Source of the DNA: JAJKJG01 sp036386395
GTDB lineage: Bacteria; Pseudomonadota; Alphaproteobacteria; Rhizobiales; Beijerinckiaceae
Length of the DNA stretch: 30,536 nucleotides
NCBI GenBank assembly: GCA_036386395.1
Contig: DASVVU010000058.1
Location: 1 to 30,536, forward strand
Reading direction: 5' to 3'
The notes beneath the pieces are model-generated. The model was not told the DNA's origin. It saw nothing but the letters and a program-made list of their open reading frames with translations, and ran no database searches. The position numbers and the translations under genes were made by a program. How positions within the stretch are numbered: position 1 is the stretch's first letter; each line of letters opens with the position of its first letter. Shown here piece after piece: positions 23,025 to 30,536 of this stretch.

Positions 23025-25361
23025 ATGGCTCCGCTCCGTCGCCTGATTCGCATTGCATTCCTAGCCGTTATTTTGAGTTTCCCTGTCGCATTGCAGGAAG
23101 GAGAGGCGCAATCTCCCAATCGCGTTGTCGCGCACAACCGTGCCGTCGTGCGGGTCGGCACGTTGACTCCCGACGTGGTGCACTTCATGGCCGAAAATGG
23201 AGAGCCGCGCCTAGTTACCGCGCCTGCCGGATCCGATTTGCTGAAACTGGTCTCAGACAATTGCGGTTCTGCCAACGCTCGCAGAACCTACCTTGCTGTC
23301 TTTCTCGCGGCGAACTCGGAAAACCCTGACATTCAGGCTAGGCGACTCATTTCGACAACTAAGGCGTTGTTCCTGCTTCCAGGGTGCCTATTCGCCCACG
23401 AGAAGGTCGTTTTGGTCGAAACAACCAAAGATGGTCCACAGTGGGACCGTCCGGTCTTGCCCGGTGCATCGGAAGCGGCCCCTCGCCTGCGGGGCCAGCG
23501 TCACGATCTCAACCGGCTGCAGAAAGCAAGCCCGAGGGACGGATTGCCCCCCGATTTGCGGGAAACCGGAACTGCTACGGTGACCCGAGTAGATGCTCGC
23601 CGGTTGGCTGACCCGCATGTCAGCAGCGTGGTCGACCTACTGTTTCAGGCGGTGCTCGCGCTGCCAAAGCCGCTCCCTGGCACGGCTCCAAGCTACGCTT
23701 TCTTGAAGCCTTCCCATGCAGGGGAACGCCTTTCGGCATCGGTTCTTCGGCGCAGCGAAGCACTTGAGCTTGCGCTACGCACCCAAGACATTCTTATAAT
23801 GAACCCGGATGTTGCCGATTTCCGCACGATTAAAGTAGATACGTCAATTCTGTCGTCAGACTTCCGACCAGGCTACTATGCAGTTGCCGTACAGAGAACC
23901 ATGTCGCCCAAGGACGCAGCGGAAGCGTTGAATTCAATCACGACAAGACGTAGTCCGCGCGGTGCGGCAGCTACACTCGACGAATTTGAGCCGTATCTTG
24001 CCGTCCAGACGAGCGCGCATCAAAGTTGCGCCGCTCCGAAAGAGAAAGAGCCGTGGCCGTTCGATGTCAAGGAAGTCAGCCGCGTACTTGAGCTACGCAA
24101 GCGGGTAGGCGCACCCGTGAGGGCAGGTACAATCCTGGTATTTGACACAGGGTTCCCGGCGGACCGAGTTGGCACCCACCCATTCGCCGAGCAGTTGTTT
24201 GAACGTAAGGCCACCGATGATCATAGCGAGCCGTATGTCTGGACGACCGCGACTACTCCTGAGGGGTTCGATGGCGCCGCCCAAGGCGGCGCACACGGGA
24301 TCGCCGTTCTTAGCATGGCACTTGGCGGGGTGGATGTCCTAGGATCGGGCATTCTAACGAATGGCTTGTTGGAGAAGCCGCCTAAGGCAATCGTAATGAT
24401 GGGGTATGCCATCGAACACGGTCGCATAGTCCTCGATCAGGATGCGGTCGTGAAAGCCCTCTCGGGGGATACTTGGCATGATCAAGCAGAAGCAAACGTA
24501 ATAAATTTCAGTCTCAAGTTCAAGGTTCAGGATCGGAGAGGGAATTGGGAAAGTCACCTGATCACAAATGATGATACTATGTATATCTTTGCAGCAGGGA
24601 ATGACAGGTCTTCGCTCGCCGGCAGTAATATCTACCCACCGTCCTGGGGGTTCAAAAATCGAGGAAACGTCATTGTCGTTGGAGCGATGGACCCCGATGG
24701 AAAATACTCGTCTTTCTCAAATTGGGGAGAGAAGTACGTTGATATCGTCGCTCCAGGTTGTGCCGTCCCTGCTATCTACTGGGACGCGCAGCAGGACGGT
24801 TTTGTTACCAGCAGCCTTGAAGGGACTTCGATGGCAGCGCCGTTGGTGTCATTTGCGGTCAATTTGTTGGGACCGGAAGGCTGGCGCGACATCGGTCATC
24901 GGAAGAGCCGAATCTTGGGCAGCGGCCGGTATTCTGCAGTGTTGGACGGTAAGGATGATAGCAAGATTCGCAAGGTTCGCTCGAGGCGAGCTCTTGATGT
25001 TCCGACCGCGCTCGCAACACCCTTCGACGTAGTACGTACCAAGACTGGAATCCGATACGGTCGGGTGAATTGGAATTTAGCTGGTGAATCTGTTTGTGGC
25101 CTGAAGCGGCCACGTAGCGAGGTCATGCAGGTCGACATAAGCACGGGCGCCGCCGAGATTGCGTACATGAATAGTAATCTTGACGACATGGATTTCGATA
25201 GCTGCCATCTAATTGGCCTGGAGCTTCAGCGCTTAAAGTTTGAAGAGCTCGACGCGAGCGGGACGAATCCGCAATTCCGACCGGCGGAGCCGCTGGACAA
25301 GGATGGCCTCGTAAGCATCACACTCTGCCATCCCATAAAGTGCGTATGGACGAGGCGCTAA
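23025..25361 (+). CDS. Secreted subtilisin-fold (S8) protease with a large unknown N-terminal region
   Basis: A 778-residue protein. A signal peptide (MAPLRRLIRIAFLAVILSFP, cut near GEAQ) is followed by about 330 residues of unrecognised sequence, then the S8 catalytic domain: D374 in ILVFDTGFP, H424 in GAHGIAVLSMALG, N526 in FAAGNDRSSLAG (oxyanion) and S602 in EGTSMAAPLVS. The triad is complete. The last 140 or so residues carry several cysteines and no known domain. The N-terminal region is much longer than the usual 80-residue I9 propeptide and may be a sensor or inhibitor. It is encoded 7 bases after the S1 protease, so the two are co-expressed. The start has only a weak ribosome site, consistent with coupling. 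Confidence 0.88.
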   Translation: MAPLRRLIRIAFLAVILSFPVALQEGEAQSPNRVVAHNRAVVRVGTLTPDVVHFMAENGEPRLVTAPAGSDLLKLVSDNCGSANARRTYLAVFLAANSENPDIQARRLISTTKALFLLPGCLFAHEKVVLVETTKDGPQWDRPVLPGASEAAPRLRGQRHDLNRLQKASPRDGLPPDLRETGTATVTRVDARRLADPHVSSVVDLLFQAVLALPKPLPGTAPSYAFLKPSHAGERLSASVLRRSEALELALRTQDILIMNPDVADFRTIKVDTSILSSDFRPGYYAVAVQRTMSPKDAAEALNSITTRRSPRGAAATLDEFEPYLAVQTSAHQSCAAPKEKEPWPFDVKEVSRVLELRKRVGAPVRAGTILVFDTGFPADRVGTHPFAEQLFERKATDDHSEPYVWTTATTPEGFDGAAQGGAHGIAVLSMALGGVDVLGSGILTNGLLEKPPKAIVMMGYAIEHGRIVLDQDAVVKALSGDTWHDQAEANVINFSLKFKVQDRRGNWESHLITNDDTMYIFAAGNDRSSLAGSNIYPPSWGFKNRGNVIVVGAMDPDGKYSSFSNWGEKYVDIVAPGCAVPAIYWDAQQDGFVTSSLEGTSMAAPLVSFAVNLLGPEGWRDIGHRKSRILGSGRYSAVLDGKDDSKIRKVRSRRALDVPTALATPFDVVRTKTGIRYGRVNWNLAGESVCGLKRPRSEVMQVDISTGAAEIAYMNSNLDDMDFDSCHLIGLELQRLKFEELDASGTNPQFRPAEPLDKDGLVSITLCHPIKCVWTRR

Positions 25362-25392
25362 CGGCCGCGGGCTTCTTCATCGCAACGATTTT

Positions 25393-25437
25393 GCCGCGCT
25401 AAGAAAGCTGCATGCGCCGCTCAGGGCGGGGACTTGA
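25393..25437 (+). other. Right copy of the nadX 3' end (14 codons and stop)
   Basis: In the frame GCC GCG CTA AGA AAG and on, this reads A-A-L-R-K-L-H-A-P-L-R-A-G-T-stop, against A-A-L-R-K-M-H-A-P-L-R-V-G-T-stop in nadX. Of nine base differences seven are synonymous, so the copy descends from a sequence kept as a coding gene, not from random drift of the local one. It is 31 bases after the S8 protease stop and has no start of its own. It marks the right edge of the protease island. Confidence 0.75.
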
Positions 25438-25464
25438 GAGCACACCTCGCCCCGCCACCGCGCC

Positions 25465-25564
25465 CCCTCTCTCCACTAGCGGAGAGAGGGCGCGCAGTGA
25501 GGGGCCATGCTTCCTCACCCGCTCGGCTTCGCCGAGGCGGCCTCTCCCCGGAGCCGGGGAGAGG
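25465..25564. repeat. Cluster of three hairpins (dispersed palindromic element)
   Basis: Three perfect inverted repeats follow each other: CCCTCTCTCC with GGAGAGAGGG (25465-25490), CTCGGC-TTC-GCCGAG (25522-25536) and CCTCTCCCCGG-AG-CCGGG continuing to GAGAGG (25541-25564). Elements of this pattern are frequent between genes in Hyphomicrobiales. It separates the protease island from the methyltransferase gene and makes the extended reading frame from 25507 unlikely to be coding. Confidence 0.85.
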
Positions 25565-25578
25565 TGTTAATCGAGCCC

Positions 25579-26505
25579 ATGCACCTGTCCTACGCCCAGA
25601 ATCTCGAAGACTACCACCTCGTCCGGGTCTTCGCGGGGAAGACGGAGGGATTCTACGTCGACGTGGGCGCTGGCCACCCGGTCGGCGACAACGTGTCGTT
25701 CCACTTCTACCTCCAGGGCTGGCGCGGGATCGTGGTCGAGCCGCAGGAGCGGCTCTGCCGGCTCTACGCGACCTTGCGCCCGCGGGACGTGGCCGTGTGC
25801 ACCCTCGTCGGTGCGGAGGAAGGCGAGACCGCGTTCCACGAGGTCGAGGGGCTGCATGGGTTCTCGACCACGGTCGCGCGCCACGCCGAGGGCGCGGCCG
25901 CGTTCGGTGCCTCGTTCACGACCTGCCGCCGGTCGATGACGACGCTCGCCGCGCTCTGCGCGGCGCATGCCCCCGAACAAGGAATCGACTTCCTCAAGGT
26001 CGACGTGGAGGGGGCCGAGCGGGACGTGCTCGCCGGGGCCGACTGGCGCCGCTTCCGGCCGAAGGTGGTGCTCGTCGAGGCGGTCGCGCCCGGCGACATG
26101 GCGCCCTCGCACGAGGCCTGGGAGCCGATTCTTTTGGAGAACGGCTACGCCTTCGCCTTCTTCGACGGTCTCAACCGCTTCTACGTCGCGGACGAAGCGG
26201 CGGCGCTGAAGGAGCGCTTCCCGGAAAAACCCGCGCCGTGGGACGCCGTGCGCCACCTCTACGAGTTCGGCCGCGCGCCGGAGAACCCGCAGCACCCGGA
26301 CCACGCGCTCGCCAAGGCGCTCGCCGGGGCGTGCCTTGCGGCCCTGCCGACGCTCTCCCCTGAGGCGCTGCGTGCGCTCCTGTCGGCGGGCGCCGCGGGG
26401 CCGGAGGTCGAGCGCCTTATCGCCGGCCTCGACACGGACGCGTTCCGCGCCGCGCTCGGGCGCATCGCCGCTCCTTACGACGGCGGGCAGCTCCTCGACG
26501 ACTGA
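25579..26505 (+). CDS. FkbM-family methyltransferase
   Basis: A 308-residue protein. MHLSYAQNLEDYHLVRVF is the usual FkbM N terminus; FYVDVGAGHPVGDNVSFHFY (25-44) is the SAM-binding motif I region, followed by GWRGIVVEPQ, and IDFLKVDVEGAERDVLAG is the FkbM motif. These are SAM-dependent methyltransferases that often modify sugars or polysaccharides. The C-terminal 75 residues are an alanine-rich helical extension. The ATG at 25579 is preferred since upstream sequence is a repeat; GTG at 25564 is an alternative. The acceptor is unknown. Confidence 0.87.
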   Translation: MHLSYAQNLEDYHLVRVFAGKTEGFYVDVGAGHPVGDNVSFHFYLQGWRGIVVEPQERLCRLYATLRPRDVAVCTLVGAEEGETAFHEVEGLHGFSTTVARHAEGAAAFGASFTTCRRSMTTLAALCAAHAPEQGIDFLKVDVEGAERDVLAGADWRRFRPKVVLVEAVAPGDMAPSHEAWEPILLENGYAFAFFDGLNRFYVADEAAALKERFPEKPAPWDAVRHLYEFGRAPENPQHPDHALAKALAGACLAALPTLSPEALRALLSAGAAGPEVERLIAGLDTDAFRAALGRIAAPYDGGQLLDD

Positions 26506-26605
26506 GCGTCATCGTTCCGGTACGACGCGCATCATCGGCAGGATGACGCGCATCATCGTCGCGACATGCGCGCATCATCGTCGCGGATTCCGCGCGTCAT
26601 CGTCG
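26506..26605. repeat. About five degenerate tandem repeats of roughly 21 bases
   Basis: The core GCGCATCATCGTCG or close variants start at about 26506, 26527, 26548, 26568 and 26592, a spacing of 20-24 bases, followed by variable linkers. They begin directly at the stop of the FkbM gene and end about 100 bases before the SLC13 permease gene. The spacing, near two helical turns, would suit a protein that binds each unit on the same face of the DNA (inference). They are not CRISPR-like: the units are short and there are no distinct spacers. Confidence 0.75.
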
Positions 26606-26705
26606 GCATGGTTTCCGCGGCAATGCCCGGAACCGTACAAGGAAACCCGGGCCGCTCCCGCCCGTTACCGTCCGCCTTCTTCGTTCCTCATGCCCGGGCG
26701 CCTTC

Positions 26706-28487
26706 ATGACCCTCCAGCAAGGCCTCGCCTTCGGCATCCTCGGCGCCATGATGGCCCTCTTCGTCTGGGGGCGGCTGCGCTACGACCTCGTCGCGGCGCT
26801 CGCCCTGCTTGCCGCCGTCGTGTCCGGCATCGTGCCGGCGAAGGAGGCGTTCAAGGGCTTCAGCGACGACATCGTCATCATCGTGGGAAGCGCGCTCCTC
26901 GTCAGCGCCGCCGTCGCCCGCTCGGGCGCGGTCGAGGTCGCGATGCGCTTCGCCTCGCCTTACGTCGGCTCGGTCCGGGCCCAGATGATCCTCCTCGTCG
27001 CCGCCGTGACGGTGTTCTCGGCCTTCATCAAGAACATCGGGGCGCTCGCCATGATGATCCCGGTGGCGTTCCAGTTCGCCCGCCGCTCCGGCGCCTCGGT
27101 GTCGTGCTTCCTCATGCCGATGGCCTTCGGCTCGCTCCTCGGAGGCATCGTCACCCTCGTCGGCACCTCGCCCAACATCATCGTCGCCCGCGTCCGCCAG
27201 GAGCTCGTCGGCGAGCCCTTCGGCATGTTCGACTTCACGCCGGTCGGCCTCGGCGTCGCGGCGGCGGGCGTCGCCTTCCTGATCTTCGGCTATCGCCTGC
27301 TCCCGGCGCGGCAGGGGGCGGCGGGCCTCGACGCGGCGCTTGAAGCCCACGAGTACACGACCGAGGCGAAGGTCACCGAGACCTCGCCGGTCGCGGGCCA
27401 CACCGTCGCCGACCTGCGCAACCTCTCCGAGGACGGGGTGTCGGTCGTCGGCATCGTGCGCAACAACAACCGCAGCGCCCGCCCCCTGCCGGACGTCGAG
27501 ATCCGCCCCGACGACACCCTCCTCCTGCAAGGCGACCCGAAGGCCCTCGACAGCCTCGTGGCCCACGCCGAGCTCCGTCTCACCCGCGACGACCGCCCCC
27601 TCGAGAAGGGCGAGGCGACGGACGAGATCGGGACCATCGAGGCGGTGATCGGCCAGGATTCGGCGCTCGCCGACCACACCGTCGAGCAAGTCGCGCTCTA
27701 CCAGCGCTTCGGCGTGAACCTCCTGGGCGTCAGCCGCCGGGGCGAGCGCATCACCGAGCGCCTGCGCTCGGTGCGCCTGCGCGCCGGCGACGCGATCGTG
27801 CTCCAGGGCGTCCTGCGGTTCATGCCCGAGACCCTGAAGCAGCTCCATCTCCTGCCGCTCGCCGAGCGCTCGATCGGCCTCGGCAGCGCCCGGCGCGGCT
27901 CGGTCGCGGTCGCGATCCTGGCCGCGACGGTGCTCCTCGTCGCCCTCGACGTCCTGCCGGTGGCGGTCGCCTTCTTCGGCGCCGCGGTGCTGCTCGTCCT
28001 GTTCGGGGCGCTGCCGATCCGCGAGGCCTACCAGAGCATCGAGTGGCCGATCCTCGTCATGCTCGGGGCGCTGATCCCCGTCTCCGACGCGATCCGCACC
28101 ACGGGCGCGACCGAGATCATCGCGACGTGGCTCTCGCACGCCGCCGGCCTCTTGCCCCCGTCCGGCGCCGTCGCCCTCGTGATGGTCGCCGCCATGGCGG
28201 TGACGCCGTTCCTCAACAACGCCGCGACGGTGCTCGTCATGGCGCCGATCGCGGCGAGCTTCGCGACCCAGCTCGGCTACCGCCCCGACGCCTTCCTGAT
28301 GGCGACGGCGATCGGCGCGGCGTGCGACTTCCTCACCCCTATCGGCCACCAGTGCAACACCCTCGTGATGGGCCCGGGCGGCTACAGGTTCGGCGACTAC
28401 AGCCGCCTCGGCGCACCCCTCTCCCTCATCGTCATCGTCGTCGGCGTGCCGCTGATCCTCCTGGTATGGCCGATCGCCAAGCTTTGA
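26706..28487 (+). CDS. SLC13/DASS-type permease with two central RCK_C domains
   Basis: A 593-residue membrane protein. Two membrane halves surround a soluble insert. The N-terminal half has FSAFIKNIGALAMMIPVAF and LVGTSPNIIVARV; the C-terminal half has AVTPFLNNAATVLVMAPIAA and FLTPIGHQCNTLVMGPGGY, matching the paired substrate and sodium site motifs. The insert has two RCK_C/TrkA-C-like modules, about 218-290 (TVADLRNLSEDGVSVVGIVR, then DDTLLLQGDP) and 308-382 (VGVN-type LYQRFGVNLLGVSRRGERI). This layout is known from bacterial anion permeases. RCK_C domains bind small ligands such as nucleotides, so gated transport is likely. The substrate (sulfate, phosphate-like or carboxylate) cannot be set. 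Upstream are the tandem repeats. Confidence 0.9.
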   Translation: MTLQQGLAFGILGAMMALFVWGRLRYDLVAALALLAAVVSGIVPAKEAFKGFSDDIVIIVGSALLVSAAVARSGAVEVAMRFASPYVGSVRAQMILLVAAVTVFSAFIKNIGALAMMIPVAFQFARRSGASVSCFLMPMAFGSLLGGIVTLVGTSPNIIVARVRQELVGEPFGMFDFTPVGLGVAAAGVAFLIFGYRLLPARQGAAGLDAALEAHEYTTEAKVTETSPVAGHTVADLRNLSEDGVSVVGIVRNNNRSARPLPDVEIRPDDTLLLQGDPKALDSLVAHAELRLTRDDRPLEKGEATDEIGTIEAVIGQDSALADHTVEQVALYQRFGVNLLGVSRRGERITERLRSVRLRAGDAIVLQGVLRFMPETLKQLHLLPLAERSIGLGSARRGSVAVAILAATVLLVALDVLPVAVAFFGAAVLLVLFGALPIREAYQSIEWPILVMLGALIPVSDAIRTTGATEIIATWLSHAAGLLPPSGAVALVMVAAMAVTPFLNNAATVLVMAPIAASFATQLGYRPDAFLMATAIGAACDFLTPIGHQCNTLVMGPGGYRFGDYSRLGAPLSLIVIVVGVPLILLVWPIAKL

Positions 28488-28489
28488 CC

Positions 28490-28505
28490 GCCTCTCTAAA
28501 GAGGC
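28490..28505. terminator. Weak hairpin after the SLC13 gene
   Basis: GCCTCT-CTAA-AGAGGC, a 6-base stem directly after the stop codon. There is no T-run, so termination is uncertain. The rest of the 245-base gap to 28733 shows no gene or other clear signal. Confidence 0.35.
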
Positions 28506-28732
28506 TCTGCGGAAGCCGCATCTCCATCATGACCATGACCGATTCTCGCGCGATTCCAGAGCTCCTCGCTCATGATGATGGCGCACCCTTGTCATGATGG
28601 AACCTTGGCAGCGGCCCTCCGGGGAGAGACCGTCGCGTGCGGCCTGAGGGTGCGCGTCGGATCAGCATCTTGTTTCGCCATGCTTTGGCCGGAAATGAAG
28701 CCTAAACTCTGAGTCTATAAAGTGTGGGGCTC

Positions 28733-29203
28733 ATGCGTTTCCTCGTTCCCTTCCTCGCCGCTGCGGCGCTTGCCGGGTGCGGCGCTCCGACGGCCCGCTA
28801 TGCGGTCCATGAGGTGCCCGTGGACGGCGCGCGCGCCGCCGCGCTCGTCTCGCAGTACCGCGCCGCCCACGGCCTCGGGCCCGTCTCCGTCGACACCCGC
28901 CTGACCCGGGTTGCGGCCGCGCAGGCCAGGGGCAACGCCGAGACAGGCGAGCTGTCGCACGAGGTTGGCGGCGCATTCCCGGTCCGGCTCGCCTCGTACG
29001 GCGCCGCCGACCGGGCGCGGGCGGCCGAGAACCTCGCCGCCGGCTCTTCGACCCTCGACAGCACGCTCGCCCAGTGGAAGGCCTCGCGCGAGCACAACCG
29101 CAACCTCCTGATGCGCGAGGCCCGCCACGTCGGCATCGCCCGCTACGACGCCCCGGGGACGCGCATGAAGCACTTCTGGGCGCTGGTGCTGGCGGAGGAT
29201 TGA
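28733..29203 (+). CDS. CAP-domain (SCP/PR1-like) lipoprotein
   Basis: A 156-residue protein. The lipobox L-A-G-C (13-16) follows MRFLVPFLAAAA, so it should be lipid-anchored after C16. The CAP pattern follows: VSQYRAAHGLGPVSVDTRLT near the N terminus, ARGNAETGELSHEVGG, AAENLAAGSSTLDSTLAQWK, SREHNRNLLMREARHVGIAR, and a final MKHFWALVLAED, which are the usual CAP helices and core strand. Bacterial CAP proteins are extracytoplasmic; no activity is agreed for most. ATG 28733 is favoured; a GTG nine bases earlier is in frame. It is transcribed convergent with rpsA. Confidence 0.88.
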   Translation: MRFLVPFLAAAALAGCGAPTARYAVHEVPVDGARAAALVSQYRAAHGLGPVSVDTRLTRVAAAQARGNAETGELSHEVGGAFPVRLASYGAADRARAAENLAAGSSTLDSTLAQWKASREHNRNLLMREARHVGIARYDAPGTRMKHFWALVLAED

Positions 29204-29240
29204 GCCCGCCGCGGGCTCCGACGCGCCGCCACAACGAAAA

Positions 29241-29267
29241 ACCCACGCGAGGAGGCCTCGCGTGGGT
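29241..29267 (-). terminator. Rho-independent terminator of rpsA
   Basis: A perfect 12-base stem ACCCACGCGAGG and CCTCGCGTGGGT with a 3-base loop. Read on the minus strand it is followed by a TTTTT run (29236-29240 complement), as expected for termination of rpsA, which ends at 29349. It lies between the convergent rpsA and CAP-protein genes and may serve both, but the T-run is on the rpsA side. Confidence 0.85.
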
Positions 29268-29298
29268 CTGAGCTTCATCTCATCGAGATCCCTGGTCT

Positions 29299-29319
29299 CC
29301 CCCGGATCAAGTCCGGGGG
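29299..29319. repeat. Short palindrome downstream of rpsA
   Basis: CCCCCGGA-TCAAG-TCCGGGGG is a perfect 8-base inverted repeat with a 5-base loop, in the same style (GG-TCAAG-CC) as the element between dctP and dctQ. It is in the rpsA 3' untranslated region, ahead of the terminator. Confidence 0.8.
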
Positions 29320-29348
29320 CCGGATGACCTTGGGCCTTCAGGCCAACG

Positions 29349-30536
29349 TCACTTCTTCTCGGGCGTCTTCGCCTTGTTGAGGGCGGCCCCAAGGATGTCG
29401 CCGAGGGAGGCGCCGCTGTCTGCGGAGCCGTACTGGGCCATCGCCTCCTTCTCCTCGGCCATCTCGAGGGCCTTGATCGACAAGGTGACGCGGCGCGCCT
29501 TGCGGTCGAACTGCGTCACCCGGGCGTCGACCCGCTCGCCGGCCGCGAAGCGCTCGGGGCGCTGGTCGGCGCGGTCGCGGGCGAGCTCGGCCCGGCGGAT
29601 GAAGGTCGTCAGGTCCGTGTCGACGATCTTCACGTCGAGCCCCGAATCCTTCACCTCGACCACCTCGCAGGTGACGACCTGGCCCTTCTTGATCTCGCCG
29701 GCGTCCGCGAAGGGGTCGCCCGCGAGCTGCTTGATGCCGAGCGAGATGCGCTCCTTCTCGACGTCGACGTCGAGCACTTGCGCGCGCACCACGTCGCCCT
29801 TCTTGAACTCCTCGATCATCTGCTCGCCGGGGCGGTTCCAGTCGAGGTCGGAGAGGTGGACCATGCCGTCCACGTCGCCCTCGAGGCCGATGAACAGGCC
29901 GAACTCGGTCTTGTTCTTGACCTCGCCCTCGACCTCGGAGCCGACGGGATGCTTCTCGGCGAAGGCCTCCCACGGGTTCTGGAGCGTCTGCTTCAGGCCG
30001 AGCGAGATGCGCCGCTTGACCTGATCGACCTCGATGATGACCACCTCGACCTCCTGGGAGGTCGATACGATCTTGCCCGGGTGGACGTTCTTCTTCGTCC
30101 AGGACATCTCGGAGACGTGGATCAGCCCCTCGATGCCCGGCTCAAGCTCGACGAAGGCGCCGTAGTCGGTGATGTTGGTGACCCGTCCCGTGAAGCGCGT
30201 GCCGAGCGGATACTTGGCTTCGATGCCGTCCCAGGGATCGGATTCGAGCTGCTTCATGCCGAGCGAGATGCGGTAGGTTTCCGGGTTGATCCGGATGATC
30301 TGCACCCGCACGGTCTCGCCGATGTTGAGGATCTCGGAGGGGTGGTTCACACGCCTCCAGGCCATGTCGGTGACGTGGAGGAGCCCGTCGATGCCGCCGA
30401 GATCAAGGAAGGGGCCGTACTCGGTGATATTCTTCACCACGCCGTCGAGGATCTGGCCTTCCTGGAGGCGGCCAACCAGCTCCGAGCGCTGCTCGGCAAG
30501 CGTGTCTTCCAGGACGGAGCGGCGCGACACGACGAT
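29349..30536 (-). CDS. rpsA: 30S ribosomal protein S1, C-terminal part
   Basis: An open frame of about 396 codons that runs off the right edge of the window, so the N terminus is missing. Four S1 RNA-binding repeats are visible: LQEGQILDGVVKNITEYGPF, YPLGTRFTGRVTNITDYGAF, HPVGSEVEGEVKNKTEFGLF, and IKKGQVVTCEVVEVKDSGLD with a more divergent last one (FAAGERVDARVTQFDRKARR) making five segments. S1 binds mRNA upstream of start codons on the 30S subunit. It is the main core gene of the window; the tail ends LGAALNKAKTPEKK. The terminator at 29241-29267 follows. Confidence 0.97.
   Translation of the reverse strand: MVVSRRSVLEDTLAEQRSELVGRLQEGQILDGVVKNITEYGPFLDLGGIDGLLHVTDMAWRRVNHPSEILNIGETVRVQIIRINPETYRISLGMKQLESDPWDGIEAKYPLGTRFTGRVTNITDYGAFVELEPGIEGLIHVSEMSWTKKNVHPGKIVSTSQEVEVVIIEVDQVKRRISLGLKQTLQNPWEAFAEKHPVGSEVEGEVKNKTEFGLFIGLEGDVDGMVHLSDLDWNRPGEQMIEEFKKGDVVRAQVLDVDVEKERISLGIKQLAGDPFADAGEIKKGQVVTCEVVEVKDSGLDVKIVDTDLTTFIRRAELARDRADQRPERFAAGERVDARVTQFDRKARRVTLSIKALEMAEEKEAMAQYGSADSGASLGDILGAALNKAKTPEKK

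Noticed and set aside
25507..25578. N-terminal extension of the FkbM protein
   Set aside because: It translates a dispersed hairpin element; family similarity starts at MHLSYAQNLED.
26506..26605. CRISPR-like array
   Set aside because: Units are short, degenerate and have no unique spacers of constant length; no cas genes are near.
28529..28597. Tiny 22-codon frame (MTMTDSRAIPELLAHDDGAP and on)
   Set aside because: No ribosome site, no conserved feature, and it lies in an otherwise featureless gap.

Overview
This is a GC-rich chromosomal window from an alphaproteobacterium, most likely of the order Hyphomicrobiales (Rhizobiales) and perhaps Methylobacteriaceae-like. The inference rests on gene content (TRAP and Bug-type solute receptors, DUF3597, NadX, many CoA-dependent catabolic genes), on a possible GGAAC-type general-stress promoter, and on several classes of short intergenic palindromes typical of that order. 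No tRNA gene, rRNA gene, CRISPR array or transposase was seen. Ribosomal protein S1 at the right edge is the main core-genome anchor.

Left third (1-7470): a catabolic and uptake operon reading rightward. It holds the tail of an acyl-CoA dehydrogenase, a two-hotdog MaoC/HTD2-like dehydratase, a complete TRAP transporter (DctP, DctQ, DctM) and, after an interruption by a GNAT acetyltransferase and a membrane-anchored protein of unknown function, a class III CoA-transferase. Together they could import an organic acid, activate it as a CoA thioester, oxidise it and hydrate it. A ParD/ParE toxin-antitoxin pair closes this part.

Middle (7475-17180): sugar-acid and small-molecule catabolism. An IlvD/Edd dehydratase of the L-arabonate type and an RraA-like aldolase read leftward, divergent from a Bug-type (TctC) binding protein. 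Next come a stress-type group (a broken yidB-like gene, a DUF3597 gene and a 169-residue unknown), then on the minus strand an SMP-30 lactonase, an HNH-like protein, a gamma-glutamyltransferase bracketed by two inverted copies of a 120-bp palindromic repeat, and a second orphan Bug receptor.

Right third (17284-30536): an accessory-rich stretch. It contains a Fic enzyme with its own inhibitory motif, a lipoprotein, a DUF6883/DUF4926 pair whose first member is frameshifted, a frameshifted secreted S1/P1 nuclease, and nadX. Directly after the nadX stop codon lies an A/T-richer island of about 3.5 kb encoding two secreted serine proteases, one chymotrypsin-fold and one subtilisin-fold, 7 bases apart. 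The island ends with a second, diverged copy of the last 14 codons and stop of nadX, which marks it as inserted DNA. FkbM methyltransferase, an SLC13 permease with RCK_C domains, a CAP-domain lipoprotein and rpsA follow.

The most notable features are the two-protease island with its duplicated nadX end, and two neighbouring genes (DUF6883 and S1/P1 nuclease) that can each be restored by adding one base.
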